From: Metellina segmentata
Lineage: Eukaryota > Arthropoda > Arachnida > Araneae > Tetragnathidae
DNA length: 64,000 nt
NCBI GenBank assembly: GCA_947359465.1
Contig: OX375883.1
Location: 92,002,911 to 92,066,910, forward strand
Direction of reading: 5' to 3'
Shown here: positions 10,347 to 22,482 of the stretch, one piece after another
Position numbering within the stretch: the stretch's first letter is position 1
How the letters are laid out: every line of letters starts with the position of its first letter
Notes under the pieces: model-generated
What the model was told of the DNA's origin: nothing
Databases searched by the model: none
What the model saw: the letters and a program-made list of their open reading frames with translations, nothing else
Position numbers and translations under genes: made by a program

Positions 10347-13300
10347 CCGTCTGGCCGTAAAAGAATTGACGGTGTAAGGATAAAGGATTGACTCTTCTCG
10401 AAAAAAAGGGACTTGTTCCATGTTGTACCAAATATTTATAATTTATTATGATATTAAAAACTATTTACATGAGGCGAATCAGAGATCTTTGAACAATTAT
10501 TGGAAAAAGGGTGTTCGCAAAAATGTCCGCACCAGGTCCCCACTTCTGCCGTCTGGCAGTAGAAGAATTGACGGTGTAAGGATAAAGGATTGACTCTTCT
10601 CGAAAAAAAGGGACTTGTTCCATGTTGTACCAAATATTTATAATTTATTATGATATTAAAAACTATTTACATGAGGCGAATCAGAGATCTTTGAACAATT
10701 ATTGGAAAAAGGGTGTTCGCAAAAATGTCCGCACCAGGTCCCCACTTCTGCCGTCTGGCAGTAGGAGAATTGACGGTGTAAGGATAAAGGATTGACTCTT
10801 TTCGAAAAAAAGGGACTTGTTCCATGTTGTACCAAATATTTATAATTTATTATGATATTAAAAACTATTTACATGAGGCGAATCAGAGATCTTTGAACAA
10901 TTATTGGAAAAAGGGTGTTCGCAAAAATGTCCGCACCAGGTCCCCACTTCTGCCGTCTGGCAGTAGAAGAATTGACGGTGTAAGGATAAAGGATTGACTC
11001 TTCTCGAAAAAAAGGGACTTGTTCCATGTTGTACCAAATATTTATAATTTATTATGATATTAAAAACTATTTACATGAGGCGAATCAGAGATCTTTGAAC
11101 AATTATTGGAAAAAGTGTGTTCGCAAAAATGTCCGCACCAGGTCCCCACTTCTGCCGTCTGGCAGTAGGAGAATTGACGGTGTAAGGATAAAGGATTGAC
11201 TCTTCTCGAAAAAAAGGGACTTGTTCCATGTTGTACCAAATATTTATAATTTATTATGATATTAAAAACTATTTACATGACGCGATTCAGAGATCTTTGA
11301 ACAATTATTGGAAAAAGGGTGTTCGCAAAAATGTCCGCACCAGGTCCCCACTTCTGCCGTCTGGCAGTAGGAGAATTGACGGTGTAAGGATAAAGGATTG
11401 ACTCTTTTCGAAAAAAAGGGACTTGTTCCATGTTGTACCAAATATTTATAATTTATTATGATGTTAAAAACTATTTACATGAGGCGAATCAGAGATCTTT
11501 GAACAATTATTGGAAAAAGGGTGTTCGCAAAAATGTCCGCACCAGGTCCCCACTTCTGCCGTCTGGCAGTAGAAGAATTGACGGTGTAAGGATAAAGGAT
11601 TGACTCTTCTCGAAAAAAAGGGACTTGTTCCATGTTGTACCAAATATTTATAATTTATTATGATATTAAAAACTATTTACATGAGGCGAATCAGAGATCT
11701 TTGAACAATTATTGGAAAAAGTGTGTTCGCAAAAATGTCCGCACCAGGTCCCCACTTCTGCCGTCTGGCAGTTGGAGAATTGACGGTGTAAGGATAAAGG
11801 ATTGACTCTTCTCGAAAAAAAGGGACTTGTTCCATGTTGTACCAAATATTTATAATTTATTATGATATTAAAAACTATTTACATGACGCGATTCAGAGAT
11901 CTTTGAACAATTATTGGAAAAAGGGTGTTCGCAAAAATGTCCGCACCAGGTCCCCACTTCTGCCGTCTGGCAGTAGAAGAATTGACGGTGTAAGGATAAA
12001 GGATTGACTCTTCTCGAAAAAAAGGGACTTGTTCCATGTTGTACCAAATATTTATAATTTATTATGATGTTAAAAACTATTTACATGAGGCGAATCAGAG
12101 ATCTTTGAACAATTATTGGAAAAAGGGTGTTCGCAAAAATGTCCGCACCAGGTCCCCACTTCTGCCGTCTGGCAGTAGGAGAATTGACGGTGTAAGGATA
12201 AAGGATTGACTCTTCTCGAAAAAAAAGGGACTTGTTCCATGTTGTACCAAATATTTATAATTTATTATGATATTAAAAACTATTTACATGAGGCGAATCA
12301 GAGATCTTTGAACAATTATTGGAAAAAGGGTGTTCGCAAAAATGTCCGCACCAGGTCCCCACTTCTGCCGTCTGGCAGTAGAAGAATTGACGGTGTAAGG
12401 ATAAAGGATTGACTCTTCTCGAAAAAAAGGGACTTGTTCCATGTTGTACCAAATATTTATAATTTATTATGATATTAAAAACTATTTACATGATGCGAAT
12501 CAGAGATCTTTGAACAATTATTGGAAAAAGGGTGTTCGCAAAAATGTCCGCACCAGGTCCCCACTTCTGCCGTCTGGCAGTAGGAGAATTGACGGTGTAA
12601 GGATAAAGGATTGACTCTTCTCGAAAAAAAGGGACTTGTTCCATGTTGTACCAAATATTTATAATTTATTATGATATTAAAAACTATTTACATGAGGCGA
12701 ATCAGAGATCTTTGAACAATTATTGGAAAAAGGGTGTTCGCAAAAATGTCCGCACCAGGTCCCCACTTCTGCCGTCTGGCAGTAGGAGAATTGACGGTGT
12801 AAGGATAAAGGATTGACTCTTCTCGAAAAAAAGGGACTTGTTCCATGTTGTACCAAATATTTATAATTTATTATGATATTAAAAACTATTTACATGAGGC
12901 GAATCAGAGATCTTTGAACAATTATTGGAAAAAGGGTGTTCGCAAAAATGTCCGCACCAGGTCCCCACTTCTGCCGTCTGGCAGTAGGAGAATTGACGGT
13001 GTAAGGATAAAGGATTGACTCTTCTCGAAAAAAAGGGACTTGTTCCATGTTGTACCAAATATTTATAATTTATTATGATATTAAAAACTATTTACATGAC
13101 GCGAATCAGAGATCTTTGAACAATTATTGGAAAAAGGGTGTTCGCAAAAATGTCCGCACCAGGTCCCCACTTCTGCCGTCTGGCAGTAGAAGAATTGACG
13201 GTGTAAGGATAAAGGATTGACTCTTCTCGAAAAAAAGGGACTTGTTCCATGTTGTACCAAATATTTATAATTTATTATGATATTAAAAACTATTTACATG

Positions 13301-13735
13301 AGGCGAATCAGAGATCTTTGAACAATTATTGGAAAAAGGGTGTTCGCAAAAATGTCCGCACCAGGTCCCCACTTCTGCCGTCTGGCAGTAGGAGAATTGA
13401 CGGTGTAAGGATAAAGGATTGACTCTTCTCGAAAAAAAGGGACTTGTTCCATGTTGTACCAAATATTTATAATTTATTATGATATTAAAAACTATTTACA
13501 TGACGCGAATCAGAGATCTTTGAACAATTATTGGAAAAAGGGTGTTCGCAAAAATGTCCGCACCAGGTCCCCACTTCTGCCGTCTGGCAGTAGGAGAATC
13601 GACGGTGTAAGGATAAAGGATTGACTCTTCTCGAAGAAAAGGGACTTGTTCCATGTTGTACCAAATATTTATAATTTATTATGATATTAAAAACTATTTA
13701 CATGAGGCGAATCAGAGATCTTTGAACAATTATTG
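10347..13735. repeat. 202-bp tandem satellite, 16 units plus a partial one
   Basis: Units begin CCGTCTGGC at 10347, 10549, 10751, 10953, 11155, 11357, 11559, 11761, 11963, 12165, 12368, 12570, 12772, 12974, 13176, 13378 and 13580; the last stops at ~13735. The period is 202 bp, with one 203-bp unit caused by an extra A near 12226. Units differ at only a few sites (AGAAG/AGGAG, GAGGCG/GACGCG, GGGTG/GTGTG, ATATTA/ATGTTA). The 60-70-codon ORFs within it follow the period and end in each unit, so they are not genes. Confidence 0.98.
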
Positions 13736-13844
13736 TGAAAAAAGACGTTCATGCAAGCATTGTGTACCATATACAAATTTCATAACTGTTAAAGAAACAG
13801 TTCGAAGATTTTGGGTGTTCTTTAGTAGACGTAAAATATTTTGG

Positions 13845-14142
13845 TAATGGTAATGGTAATTTTAGTTAACGTCGTACTAGAGCAACACAACGGGCTATTG
13901 ACGACGGTCCGGAATCAGTCCCTTAAGGGAAAGATTCGAGGACAACACCTCGTAGTTTTGAACCACGGTCAGATGACGAAGCAACACCTGAGCTGGCACC
14001 CCTCTCTCCAAACTTCCACGCCAACCCAACGTGAGGACTTTCGGCCACGACAGATTTAAGGTGCACCAGCCGCCTCTACACCATACACTTACAAACATCC
14101 ATGCCCGGACCCGGATTCGAACCAGGAACCTTCCGATCTTGA
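13845..14142 (-). mobile_element. SINE-A, 5' truncated, with 13-bp TSD
   Basis: The direct repeat TAAAATATTTTGG at 13832-13844 and 14143-14155 flanks the copy. The tail on the minus strand is (ATTACC)n. The 5' end stops inside the head (AGATCGGAAGG), before the A box, so this copy is 5' truncated, as expected from target-primed reverse transcription. It inserted just right of the satellite. Confidence 0.92.
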
Positions 14143-14179
14143 TAAAATATTTTGGTGTCATAGAAATATTATTTTGGTT

Positions 14180-14487
14180 GGGGGCCGAAAAGGAACGGAC
14201 TAGTACCAGTGGGTTGCGAGTTCGAATCCTACCAAAGACTGTCATGTACAAAGGGAGTTAGTGTATGTCAAATCTGTCGTGGCCTCAAATGTCCTTGCGT
14301 CGGTGTGGCGTGGAATTTGAAAGGTGGGGTGCCAACTGATGTATGACCTCTTCATTTGATCGCGGTACAAAATTACGTGTTGTCCTCGGATAGTTTATTT
14401 CGGGTTTGATCCCGGAACATCGTGAATAGCTCGTTGTGTTGCTGCAGTGCGACGTTACTTAAATACCTACTTACCGACTCTACTCAA
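14180..14487 (+). mobile_element. SINE-B copy, decayed head
   Basis: The B-box word GAGTTCGAATCC is at ~14219, then ATCTGTCGTGGCCTCAAATG, GGTACAAAATTACG and an end of AAATACCTACTTACC. The GGCCTCAAATG form of the body marks the older subfamily with the TACC tail. Confidence 0.75.
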
Positions 14488-14517
14488 ATTGCATGCATGG
14501 GATTTTGGAAATTTTTC

Positions 14518-14585
14518 ATTAACGTCGCACAAAAGCAACACAACGGGCTATTGATGACGGTCCAGGATCAATCCCCTTAAGCTTC
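14518..14585 (-). mobile_element. SINE 3' fragment
   Basis: TTAACGTCGCAC..., GGGCTATTGATGACGG and ATCAATCCCCTTAAG, about 70 bp of SINE 3' end. Confidence 0.7.
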
Positions 14586-14855
14586 GGTTCCCTAAGAAAG
14601 CGTGGCCGTGATGTATCGGTGGGTGACGTCACTAAAACATTGTTTATACTAACACATGGTGTTGGTTTCCTAGAGAGCGTTGTTTGTGAGCGTAACGACA
14701 ATGATCGGAGCCGCCATTTCCATGACTGTCGTCATACAGGTTTCAAACAGTTGGGGAACGTTTTTTCTCTTGTAGCGGACAGATTTCATTTCCTGCTCCA
14801 AACGATTCGATCGAAGAGGAGAAAAATAAATAAACATTTTTGACTACCATTGATT
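14586..14855. other. Unassigned sequence
   Basis: Short ORFs overlap on both strands with no recognisable product. Unique-looking sequence of moderate GC. Confidence 0.35.
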
Positions 14856-15180
14856 TATTCGTTTTTGTAAAATCGGGATCGTTAAACACAGAATAAAAAT
14901 TTCAGCGGATTCGAAATCTGCGGAAAATTTGACACCAGATCGATACCTTAAATGAGATTTTCTTTAAATAAATAATTAATTATTTAATAAATAATTAAAT
15001 AATCAAATGGTAAATAATGAATAATAAAACTGTTTTTGATATCGACCTGGCGTAGAAATTTACGCTGATTTGAAATCTGTTGAAATTTTCACTCTACCTT
15101 CAACGATCCCGAAGTTAGAAACTTTGGACTAGAGAATAAAAAACCACTTTGTTTTGTTTCTCGAATAAAATAAACCACGT
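14856..15180. mobile_element. Two facing Helitron fragments
   Basis: At 14870-14960 the family internal block reads in reverse sense (GATTCGAAATCTGCGGAAAA), and at 15050-15120 in the other sense (TGATTTGAAATCTGTTGAAA). They are separated by an A/T palindrome-rich segment (14975-15030). Terminal sequences are missing. Confidence 0.5.
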
Positions 15181-15331
15181 GAGCCGTCTGTGTTGCCCAT
15201 TCTCCAACGTATTCTGTCAGTCTAAGTTGACACCTGTGGATTTTTGTTTAGACGGCCGTCTAGTTATGCCCGCGGCATCATGACGTATCACGGCTGTTAG
15301 ATAACGGCTCCACTTTGTTAGGAAACCAAAG

Positions 15332-15443
15332 CTTTAAGGAAAGATTCGAGGACAACACCACATAATTTTGAACCATGGTCAGATAACGAGGCAACACCTG
15401 AGCTGGCACCCCACTCTCCAAACTTCCACACCAACCCAACGTG
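15332..15443 (-). mobile_element. SINE-A internal fragment
   Basis: GGAAAGATTCGAGGACAACA through ACACCAACCCAACGTG; neither the tail nor the head is present. Confidence 0.75.
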
Positions 15444-15530
15444 ATTCTTGCATGGGGTGAAGCTATCCAGAATCGATTATCTTTGAATTTGCTCTACTGT
15501 GAAAGATACGTGCATGAAGAGGAGTTTGGA

Positions 15531-15662
15531 AGTCATCTGACCGAGGTTCAAAATTACGTGGTGTTGTCCTCGAATCTTTCCCCTCGGGCTTGATCCCGGA
15601 CCGTAGCATATAGCTCGATGGTTGGCTAGTTGTTACAGTGCGACGTAATTAATACCTAACAG
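15531..15662 (+). mobile_element. SINE-A 3' fragment
   Basis: GTTCAAAATTACGTGGTG, GATCCCGGACCG and a diverged end GTGCGACGTAATTAATACC. Probably an old copy. Confidence 0.7.
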
Positions 15663-16861
15663 CCTCCCAAAAATGTATAATGCAATGAAAGCCGGGAGTT
15701 TCAAACAACAACGCTTTCGTAAACGTATAAAAAGAAATTTCCAATCCATCACCTTCACCCTCTAAAAGTATTCTGGATCCATAATGCGAAAAGCCCAAGA
15801 AAAAATTAATCCGTGAATTCGAAGAAAATCGTCTGCGAATTAACTTCCATGAAAACCTTGACGAACGAAACCAGAACGTATTTACCGAAGTGAGTAATGT
15901 TCCGAACAAACCCCCCTCAAAAGGGACACTCACACACACACACAAAAAACTCAAACCCGAAATCGTTTGCGTTGTTGCGACTCTTCCTTACATAATCTCG
16001 CGTTCATTATAATAATAAAAACAAAAAAATATCCCTCCACCCCCTTCCAAGCGCAAACGCTTTATCGATATCGTCTGTCAAGAACTGGCAAGATTGAAAC
16101 GTTCCCGTCGAATCTTCTCCGGTGGTCTGCCTCGAGGCGCCGGCGACCCCACGACCCCTATGAAGCGAAGCCTTAATGGCATGCCCCTGCTCCTACACCC
16201 CTCTACCCCGGAAGGAGCTGGGGCGGTCCGATCCTGTAGGTATCAGAAGCCCACCTACTTCCAACCCTCCCCCCCCCTCTTTTTTATTCTCTCTCTGAGT
16301 CGGTTTTTTTTTATTTATTATTATTATTTTGTCCGTGTGGCAACAGTCACACAAGCAGAGTTAATTACCGACCTCCTTTCGTGCTAATTCCAATATCGTC
16401 TGCTCGCTCGCCCTTTGATGACTAAATAGTCGTTTGCTTCTGTCGTCGGAGTCTGGGTAATTAGGGGAGTTTCTGGCGTTGCCACTCGCTTGGCAATTTT
16501 TGCAGAAATGTATTCGACTAATCTGTTTTTGGGATTACACCGTGGAATAGAGATCGTTGGGAGATAAATTGCTCGGCATATGCGTGCTGAATTTTTATTT
16601 GTTATTTTCTTTAGGAATTTTTTCGGTGATAAAGAGAGCTCGTTCGTGTTTGTTGAATATGAGTGCTTCCATATTCGCGTTTCGCTATGTTAATTGTTAA
16701 CCCTTGATTGTCTTTTTTCAAGTAATAATTACCATGCAGTCAAACAGTCGCATCAACTGGAATTTATTTCGGTTGTTTTGGGAGTTTTACGACGCAAGGG
16801 TCATGTTTGGCATTAGCTGAGCTAAACCAAGGCCATTCTAGATTAGTTTTAATTTCCCCGT
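15663..16861. other. Unassigned region with a GC-richer core, no repeat recognised
   Basis: A (CA)n run lies at 15929-15945. About 16030-16280 is GC- and C-rich (poly-C near 16268) and carries several overlapping short ORFs on both strands, none with a recognisable domain. This is one of the few stretches not explained by repeats and could hold unique host sequence such as a non-coding exon or regulatory DNA. Confidence 0.35.
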
Positions 16862-17560
16862 CATTTGCGTGGTTCAAAATGACGTGAGGTGTCGTCCTCG
16901 GATATTTCCCTTAGGGCAGGGATTCCCTGTCGGTGGTACGCGACCCAAATATTGTACGAAGTTTGTTCGATTTTTTAGTATGTGCAACCACGTTTTGCTA
17001 TTTCATGCCATTTGTTACTAGTTACTTGAGTGAGAGTGCTTTTTCTGAACTTTTGTGTATAACAAAATAAATATAGAAACAGAGGAAGTGTTGAAGAGGA
17101 CTTAAGTGTGAAGTTAAGCTCCATTGCTCCTGATATTGATATTTTAATAAAAGACAAACAAGTTTCGCACTGAAAATTGATTTTTGATTACATTAATCTT
17201 TGTTTGCTTAGTTTGTACTAAGTATTTAAAATTAGTTGTTTTTGACCTGTGAGTAAAAAATAAAACTGTAATTTTCAATAATCGTTTTATTTTTTTCCTT
17301 TATTAAAACATTATTAATACGAAATACAAGTGCATTAATCACAAAATATGAAGCTTTCTTAGTATTTTAATTAAAATAAAACAAGCCATTGGGAACTTTT
17401 CTGACATTAGATATACATGTTTCTAAAAAAAATATAAAACTGATGGTACGATAAAAATTTCTAAAAATTTAAAGTGGTACGCCGTTATTAACAGGTTGGG
17501 AACTCCTGCCTTTGGGGATTCATCCTCGACCGTCGTCAATAATCCTAATATTACCTTAAA
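16862..17560 (+). mobile_element. SINE 3' part interrupted by a hAT element
   Basis: SINE sequence at 16862-16916 (GTGGTTCAAAATGACG, TCGTCCTCGGATATTTCCC) resumes at 17509 (GGGGATTCATCC..., GTCGTCAATAATCC). The insert lies between CCTTAGGG and its near copy CCTTTGGG. Confidence 0.85.
16917..17508 (+). mobile_element. hAT deletion derivative (592 bp) with transposase C-terminal relic
   Basis: Ends CAGGGATTCCCTG and (reversed) CAGGAGTTCCCAACC resemble the hAT CAGTGGTTCCCAACC type. 8-bp TSDs are 16909-16916 and 17509-17516 (7 of 8 match). An open segment ending near 17173 reads VEEDLSVKLSSIAPDIDIL, typical of the last residues of animal hAT transposases, so the element is an internally deleted copy keeping the 3' coding end. 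A sister copy is at 34420-35059. Confidence 0.85.
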
Positions 17561-17649
17561 TTGGGAAGAGTAATCTAATCATAATTTGATCTAATCTACA
17601 AAAGGAATACTCAATATACACAAGCAAGAAAACAAGGTGTTGGTTTGTA

Positions 17650-18392
17650 ACGCTGAGGTGTAAGGTAAAAATCTGGTGTAAAATTTTCCGCAGGTTTCAA
17701 ATCCGTTGAAATTTCATATCCATCTTTAACGATTCCGATATTACGAAAACGAACTTTCCAATCCCAGTCAATATGTTTTTTATATTTTTGCTCTCATTCG
17801 CTCAAATAGAATAGGGCAGAAAATGTAATCTTTTTTTTTTTTGTTACGCCAATGGCAGAAGATATAATTTGTTTATTTTTAGAAAGAGAAAGTTGACGGT
17901 GACGTCACAATCTCTCTTGCGAAAATATAAAAGATATGTTCAATTTAAAAATTATTTTTTAAAGAAAATCATATTTTTAGGTATTGATCTAAAATAAAAT
18001 TGTCCGCAAGTTTCAAATCCTTTGAAATTTTTACTCTATCTTTAACTGTCTAGGAGATAGAAAAAACAACCAAGTGACTCCAGTTAAAAGATTATTTGTT
18101 TTTATGATCTGACAGGAAAATCATTCCTCCGCGCAAAATCAAAACGGAACGAAAAAAAAAATTTTTGAATATGATCTCTTTTATCAACACCCCCTATAAC
18201 AGGCGTTGCTGCTATGCTGTTGCATTCAATATTTATTAAATTTCGTTAAATTCATTTTAAAATGTTCTAGATTCAATTTTAAAATTCGGACAACCTGTGT
18301 TCCAAATCCCATTGCTGTAAATGCCATAGATTCGTCTGGACTTTGATCACAAGAAACAAACAAAGAAACACTTTCTTTTATAATATTAGAGA
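17650..18392 (-). mobile_element. Helitron-like element, 3' end lost
   Basis: The right edge is the reversed 5' terminus (TTTTATAATATTAGAGA before T). The interior has TTTTCCGCAGGTTTCAAATCC, GTGACGTCACAATCTC and the AAAATGTTCTAGATTCAATT block. No CTAG terminus is found at the left. Confidence 0.7.
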
Positions 18393-18557
18393 TATTGCAC
18401 GACACTTTCTTACGACACTTTCCCCTCGGTTGTGACGCCAGGTCGTTTGACCATTGCTAGGGTCAGGCCTGTTTCTTATCTAGATATCTAGATTGGCATC
18501 GGCTAAACACAAGTCAGACAACTCCAAGTATAAAATGTCATGAAAGGGTAAAGGTAA

Positions 18558-18632
18558 TTTTTAAATAACGTCGTACTAGAGCAATACAACGGGATTGACG
18601 AAGATTCGAGATCAATCCTCTTAAGGCAGTGG
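18558..18632 (-). mobile_element. SINE-A 3' fragment ending at the CTTAAGG site
   Basis: GGTAATTTTTAAATAACG, CGTACTAGAGCAATACAACG and GATCAATCCTCTTAAGG. The copy stops where a hAT-like end begins. Confidence 0.75.
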
Positions 18633-18760
18633 TCGACTAACTCATTAGTCAAAAAAGCCAGAAATCAACAGTACAGCGATTAAGATTTTTTTTAGAGCCA
18701 AATTTCTTTTCAAGAACCCAGGTTATTAGGAGTCCGTTTAAACTAGCTACTAACATTAAA
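18633..18760 (+). mobile_element. Possible hAT end in the SINE
   Basis: CAGTGGTCGACTAACTC starts right after the SINE word CTCTTAAGG, in the manner of hAT termini. The other end was not found, so the extent is a guess. Confidence 0.4.
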
Positions 18761-18812
18761 TAAAACCAGATAACATAATAATTATCTTATTTATTAACTT
18801 TTCAGTGGCAAT

Positions 18813-19010
18813 TAGGGATGCGACATTGACAACAAAACATCGATGTTCAAAATTAAAACATCGATGTTGATAATACATCGACCAAAAACCATAGATGTTT
18901 TTAAACATCAGTGTATTTAAACTTCCCTCCCAATTTCTAACATCTAGTTTAGTAACCAAAAACATTAATATTCGCGGGGGGGGGGGATTTAATTTGGCAT
19001 TTGCCGTGTT
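18813..19010 (+). mobile_element. hAT-type MITE M2, 3' truncated
   Basis: Begins TAGGGATGCGACATTGAC, the end of the element at 57515-57883, then several CATCGATGTT words. Both copies carry a poly-G run (here 18977-18987). The right end is missing. Confidence 0.7.
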
Positions 19011-20486
19011 CATTAATTTGAAACTAAGATTTTTTAACTATCCAAACAAGTTCAAAAAAATTAAAAAGAACAATTAACAAATCTTTTAATTTCAAAACAA
19101 ATAATATAAAATAATATTTACAACAATTTTACATTTGAAGGGGGCACGCCTCCTGCACGCAACGCTCGTCAATATTACTGAAAGAGTTTGGAAGTCGCAT
19201 TTTAATTCTTTCATCTTCAAAATAACTAACGAAAATACCAAAATAACAATTTTCTACTCTAAATAGGTATAAGAAATCAAATGAAGGACAGCTCTGACAA
19301 AACCGACATTTCACAGAAATACAGTTTAATATGTTTATTACTTGTAAAAAAAAATCAGGATTGTAATCTGAGTCCTAAAGCAACAATAATAAAATCAAAA
19401 TCACAACATTTGTCAACTTCCCAGTCTATGCGTATTACGAGAACTTCAATAATAACAGTGAAATTAAATACATATAATGAAACCCTATATCAACAATAAA
19501 ATACCAAATAATTTTTAACTTAAAAAGTGAATTATAAAAGCCGTAAAAATCAGTGTCAAGACAAGCATAAAAATTTCAACTTAGTATCATAGACATTATC
19601 ACTTTTAACTTCTTACCTTTTCAAATTCACTATGTGCTAAAACTTCCATGTTAAATTTTGCATCATCTACAATTTAAACGTGTTTACTTTGTGCTGCCTA
19701 ATTCCTTTTAAACTCTTTACTTCTTTTGCTGGTGATTGTGATAAATATGAAACACGAATTTTTCACGTACAATTGGGAATAGGAATGTAGCAATGATAGT
19801 TACGCATTCCCGTAATGGCCTGCCGTCATTTCATTAAACAGTTGAAGCTTAGACTCAATTTGAACAACATCAGTTGATTTCACATAAGAGAACTTGATGG
19901 TTGAAGTACAGAAGAAAAGGTTGAAGTACAGAAGAAGAATAGTTGTTTTGCATGTAAAATCTGATTGTCGTATGGTCTCTGTTAACCATTTGATAGTTCC
20001 ATAGATTCCATCGCATAGGCTTTTGCCATGACTTCTTTATTGCCACTAGAACATTCGCCGGTGTTCGAAAGCTTTCGGTACAGTAAAAAAATTGTTTGTT
20101 TAGCAAATCAAGCATATTTATAACCTTAACTCCTTTAATAGTGTTTATTTATTCGGTTATATGTCCTTGAATGTAATAGCATCTCTTTCAAAGGCGGAAA
20201 TAGATGTTTTACGTGCGTGTATGCGATCAAATAAAACGATATTTCCATCTAGTTAAAAATTTTCTTAGGACGAAAATAAACAACTTACAATGATGAAAAT
20301 TTTAGGACAGATAATAGACATCTTGACACATATTACTTAAAATTTGTGATGTTTTCGGAGCTGTCCTTCACAATAAAATTTTAGTTAAAAAAAATAGAAA
20401 AATCGCTGTTTTCAATTATTTTATTTTTACATTATTATTTTTTTTTCTTAACTAAAGAATAGAAACACAATCACTAAATTATTCCA
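19011..20486. other. AT-rich region, no gene supported
   Basis: Only short ORFs on both strands without recognisable motifs. It is probably decayed repeat. A 20-bp word, GGTTGAAGTACAGAAGAA, occurs twice near 19900-19937. Confidence 0.4.
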
Positions 20487-20700
20487 AACTTTTAGATAGA
20501 ACATGCAATGCAGCAGAAATTTTTAACAACAGTTCAAGAACAACTCCTTATATTCATCTGCTGGATGCGCAGTTCCGATGCGCTGGAGATCGCACTATTC
20601 ATTCATTGGACACCAAATTTTAATCATTTGCATATTTGGTCAAAACATTTTTGCATACGAAATTTCAAAGCAGTCGGGTGATTCGTTTTTGGTGCGTCGA

Positions 20701-20706
<6 letters not shown>
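20487..20706 (-). mobile_element. Tc1-like terminal fragment
   Basis: Reverse complement of the left 220 bp of the element at 26286-27652, from the inverted-repeat end (GACGCACCAA on the minus strand) to the GCAATGCAGCAG block upstream of its transposase. It keeps a ~22-bp segment near 20570-20592 missing from the other copy. Its outer end abuts a (TA)n run. Confidence 0.85.

Positions 20707-20739
<33 letters not shown>
20707..20739. repeat. (TA)n microsatellite at a Tc1 end
   Basis: Uninterrupted TA repeat next to the Tc1 terminal fragment. Confidence 0.9.
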
Positions 20740-20841
20740 CATAAAACACACAAACTAACAAAAAAAGAACCGAACAGCCGGGGTGCATTAAACCATTAAC
20801 CGAAACTACCCATGCAACTGTTCATATGCAATGCTGTAGTC

Positions 20842-20843
<2 letters not shown>

Positions 20844-20877
<34 letters not shown>
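20844..20877. repeat. Poly-A run of about 34
   Basis: A single A homopolymer, possibly the tail of a retrocopy from the plus strand; the upstream sequence is not recognisable. Confidence 0.85.
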
Positions 20878-20881
<4 letters not shown>

Positions 20882-21054
20882 GTATACCATGGGGCCCGCA
20901 GAATTTTTTCCATGTTCGAATCGTGGAATTAAGATACATCTACTCGCGATATGCTAGTGATACAGCTATTCGTATTTTTTTCACGGCAATAATTTTTGAA
21001 CGATATTTGCTGCTTATAACAGCAACTGCTTCATGGGACCTTCACGGCATCCCT

Positions 21055-21112
21055 AAGCTCTCTGCTTGGCACCCCTGGGGTGCCGCGGCACACACTTTGG
21101 GAACACCGGGTC
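21055..21112. mobile_element. Possible hAT end relic
   Basis: Contains GGGGTGCCGCGGCACACACT followed by TTGGGAACAC, which resembles the reverse of hAT ends that start with CAG-TTCCCAAA and a GTGCCGCGGCACC hairpin. No partner was found. Confidence 0.35.
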
Positions 21113-21613
21113 TATTGTGTATTCGGTTTGAAAATGAAAACACTTAATTTAACCTTGGCAATCCAGAAGCAGCCAAAAAATTGGGTCCTGAGGTTCCTGT
21201 TTAAAGGCTGTTTCTTTTATTTTTACGCTACTTCGTTAATTACTATTTAATGCAGTTTAGTTTATACTCTAGTTTAATGCATAATTTAACCTTTGGATGA
21301 AACTAATGTTTTTCGTAATTCTGAAGAACTTTGAGTACTGTAAGGAAAGACAAATTAATTTTTGCCATAATTGATTACATGTATTGTAATTAATTTCTAT
21401 ACGTTTAGGATATCTATAACAGTGCAGTTTATACTCTAGTTACGTAACGTACCAATGTCTTTATCCTTTAAAAAACAGAGCAAATACATATTTTTTTTTG
21501 TACAAAAAAATACGTGTAGTATCTCCATTTCCTTTTTGAAACATTAATATATACCGACCTGCCATTTCAGGAGGAAGTTTCGCGAAAAGCGCAGTCAGAA
21601 AAAACAGAAGCGG

Positions 21614-22482
21614 CTCAATCCCATGATAGTACTTTACGCAAGTCCAACTTGATTGGCTAGTTTCACGGGCTTGGCTTCACTTGGATATCTCGCCAATCTG
21701 ATTGTTGCAGTAACCATTTTATTTTGAATATGCGCGTTGTTTCGTAGAAATACAATACATACACTAGCGCCTCAGCGTACAGCGTAAGTGTCCGACAAGT
21801 TGACTCTGATTTGCTCCTCATATATATGTTGTATGGTGGTTGTTAGTAGTATTTCTTGCCAACTTATATTAAGGGTACTTATACTTTAACGAGCTTCTTT
21901 TCGTGAAGCAACGATGGCCTAAAGGCTAAAGTCACCCACCTTCAGATTAGCGTCGGCAGCGGAGGATGACTTCCCGCGTTCGAACCCAGCTGTCGGAAAA
22001 ATTTTTTAGATCCTCCAAATTATTTAAAAAAAATTCCAATTTAATTACTTTTTATTCTAATTTACTTTTCCTAATTTTTAATACCCTTTTCATATTTTTC
22101 CAAGCTTCCGTTGATTTTACATAAATAATCTAAGAACCACTCCTGAACTCACTACCAGCTGATATTTTTCCGCCCCTCTGCCGTCCCCTTTGCTTTAGGA
22201 TGTTGGTGTCGTATCCACCGCTGGCTTAGGACCATTCTGATGTAAGAAAAAGCATACATAAAACACTAACTTATATAATTATTAACTTATATAATAAAAG
22301 GATAGAATTTTCGGCTCCCACCTCTACCCACCCATAGCCATGGATCTGAAAAGAAAAGAAGAAAGCAAAAGGAAGAGATAAATCGCCAACAACTATAAAT
22401 CTTATTGACATACGTATCTAGGTCATGTGATCCGATTAGCCAATCAAGTTGGACTTGCGTAAAGTACTATCATGGGATTGAG
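21614..22482. repeat. 46-bp perfect inverted repeat pair
   Basis: 21614-21659 (CTCAATCCCATGATAGTACT...) is the exact reverse complement of 22437-22482. The arms are 777 bp apart. Similarity fades quickly outside the arms. This could be the ends of an element, or one short segment duplicated in inversion; no TSD is evident. Confidence 0.85.
21908..21995 (+). mobile_element. tRNA-like sequence, second Pol III head type
   Basis: The A-box word TGGCCTAAAGG (21915) and the B-box word GTTCGAACC (21980) both match Pol III consensus exactly. The spacing is longer than in a normal tRNA and no clean acceptor stem is seen, so a SINE head or tRNA pseudogene is more likely than a working tRNA. Confidence 0.55.

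Noticed and set aside
10347..13735. CRISPR-like or gene-family reading of the 202-bp array
   Set aside because: Repeats are head to tail with no unique spacers and the ORFs close within each unit; it is a satellite.
13895..14251. 118-codon minus ORF and the similar ORFs over other SINE copies (e.g. 25656-25883, 35130-35471, 60555-60758)
   Set aside because: They translate SINE-A body and head, recur with every copy and break freely; not genes.
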